Below are positions 62,983-64,000 of a stretch of DNA of 64,000 nt, piece by piece. Both the position numbers and the translations under genes were made by a program. The notes beneath the pieces are model-generated. The model searched no databases. It was not told the origin of the DNA and saw only the letters and a list, made by a program, of their open reading frames with translations. The DNA is from Palsa-295 sp049592615 (lineage in GTDB: Bacteria; Acidobacteriota; Terriglobia; Acidiferrales; UBA7541), in the NCBI GenBank assembly GCA_049592615.1, contig JBAWGF010000099.1, positions 4,171 through 68,170 on the forward strand. The letters run 5' to 3'. The stretch's first letter is position 1; the number at the start of each line of letters is the position of its first letter.

Positions 62983-64000
62983 TCAGTCTCGGGCAGGCTT
63001 AGCGAAAGGGATCACGCGCACGGACGAATCGTCGTATCTTTCTTCAGTGCCGGCGGCCTCTGCGTATCCTTCCATGACTTCTTTGAAGAACGATGCGCCC
63101 ACGTGCAGGTCTGCGGGGATCTTGTCGTAGTCCATGGGCTTTCCGTACACTAGTTCTGCCATTTGCTTAAGACCTCGAGGTTTCTCTGCGGGTATATCTA
63201 GGTTTATTGGCTCTCGAGTCTTCCACCCCTTGATCGAGAGTTGCTCGAAGAGGTATCGATACTGACGGTCCGAAATGAGGTGTAGGTCGAAGGCCCGCCT
63301 GATAATGGACTGAATCGAAACTCTCCACCTGGTTTTTAGCACGGCGATACTTGAAAGCGTGACAGGGTTGGTTATCTCACGGCGCATCGCCAACGCCGGC
63401 ATTAACAGTTCGGCCGCAAAGGCGTAAGCTTCTTTCTCCTGCTCGGGATCGAAGTTGGGTGAATGGCGCATCGTGAGATGACCGAGTTCATGAGCTACGC
63501 TCATGCGAAGGCGATCGCCCGGCCGATCTTTGGAAATTGCCAGTAAGGGAACAGGGCCCGAGTCTCGTTCGACCCAGACCACAAACGCATCTCGACCACT
63601 GAGTGCAGCCGGAAGCGCTAGAACGAGAACGCCCAGTCTTTCCGCGGCGTTTATTAGATGTGGGATGGGCTCCTCATGAGGAAACTGCATCGCAAGGCGA
63701 GTCTGCATCGCGGCGGTCGCCGGGTCAGCGTTTTTCGTCGGCAAAATCACGGGGATTGCTGTAAGTTTTCTCGCCAACATCTCGGCGATCTCATAGATTA
63801 TCTCAGCATACCTACACGCTTCTGCCGCTTCGCGTCTCGTCATCGATGCCCTCGCCCGAAACAGCAAAGACTGGACAGGGAATTCTCGAAGAGGGTCATT
63901 CGTAAAGAACGGAAGTGGAAACTGGGTTTGCATGGCGATCTGGGTCACGAGATCGCGCGAGGCGTTCTTGAAGCCGCCTTCAATGTGCGCGATTGCGGAC
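62983..64000 (-). CDS. XRE-ImmA/IrrE family metallopeptidase-regulator, N-terminus cut by the window edge
   Basis: The open frame continues to the right edge beyond the first in-window start codon (GTG 63948), so the gene is partial. The first visible residues, SAIAHIEGGFKNASRDLVTQ, match the second half of an XRE-type helix-turn-helix. An ImmA/IrrE domain follows, with the zinc motif VAHELGHLTMRHSPNF and EKEAYAFAAELLMP. Proteins with this layout cleave partner repressors (as ImmA/IrrE/PprI do) or act as ICE and phage regulators. It lies 136 nt from darG on the opposite strand. The gap 62847-62982 holds nothing recognisable. Confidence 0.88.
   Translation of the reverse strand, partial: SAIAHIEGGFKNASRDLVTQIAMQTQFPLPFFTNDPLREFPVQSLLFRARASMTRREAAEACRYAEIIYEIAEMLARKLTAIPVILPTKNADPATAAMQTRLAMQFPHEEPIPHLINAAERLGVLVLALPAALSGRDAFVVWVERDSGPVPLLAISKDRPGDRLRMSVAHELGHLTMRHSPNFDPEQEKEAYAFAAELLMPALAMRREITNPVTLSSIAVLKTRWRVSIQSIIRRAFDLHLISDRQYRYLFEQLSIKGWKTREPINLDIPAEKPRGLKQMAELVYGKPMDYDKIPADLHVGASFFKEVMEGYAEAAGTEERYDDSSVRVIPFAKPARD

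Overview
The window reads as chromosomal DNA of a high-GC acidobacterium. The main evidence is a PadR regulator overlapping an orphan MacB-type permease of the acidobacterial duplicated (ADOP) kind, a VWFA-related secreted protein of an acidobacterial type, and many secreted or outer-membrane proteins. lpxC and a TonB-type protein indicate a Gram-negative envelope. Taxonomy is inferred from gene content only. dnaA, dnaN, gyrB and gyrA with clusters of DnaA-box-like sites suggest that 55-59 kb lies near the replication origin.

Layout. 0-4.4 kb (minus strand): a signalling operon of a membrane Ser/Thr kinase with a C-terminal SPOR domain, a PP2C phosphatase, an FHA protein and a truncated lipase-maturation-factor homologue. 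4.7-12.3 kb: PadR-ADOP, a LysR regulator with an AT-rich operator region, two PilZ proteins, isocitrate lyase and tRNA-Leu(CAG). 12.4-21.3 kb: an APC permease / PIG-L hydrolase / FGE-like overlap operon, two envelope proteins, an MFS transporter and lipoyl synthase. 21.5-24.3 kb: lpxC, a glmU with a very basic C-terminal tail, and a 38-residue Lys-rich peptide. 24.6-34.7 kb: a purine operon (purQ, L, F, M, N) with lepB, tyrS and two unrelated genes stitched in by 4-nt ATGA overlaps. 34.7-48.7 kb: SRPBCC protein, PAS/RsbU-type phosphatase, cytochrome P450, M48 protease, secreted coiled-coil protein, small zinc ribbon, a structured non-coding stretch, a 990-residue ACP-FAAL-acyltransferase fusion, beta-barrel protein, TonB-type protein, LOG-family protein and VWFA protein. 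48.4-60.4 kb: gyrA, gyrB, dnaN, dnaA, an NHL-type protein and a RibD/DHFR-like reductase. 60.4-64 kb: an accessory island with a DarTG toxin-antitoxin pair and an XRE-ImmA protein cut by the window edge.

The most striking observation is at 54702-55538. A membrane-anchored thioredoxin/peroxiredoxin-fold protein has an in-frame TGA exactly where the family carries its resolving or catalytic Cys (...FYRGYW-TGA-PAC...). The reading frame continues for another 119 codons, and a small stem-loop lies directly downstream of the TGA. I read it as a selenoprotein with a UxxC redox motif. It is preceded by a translationally coupled 34-residue membrane micro-ORF that duplicates its N-terminus.
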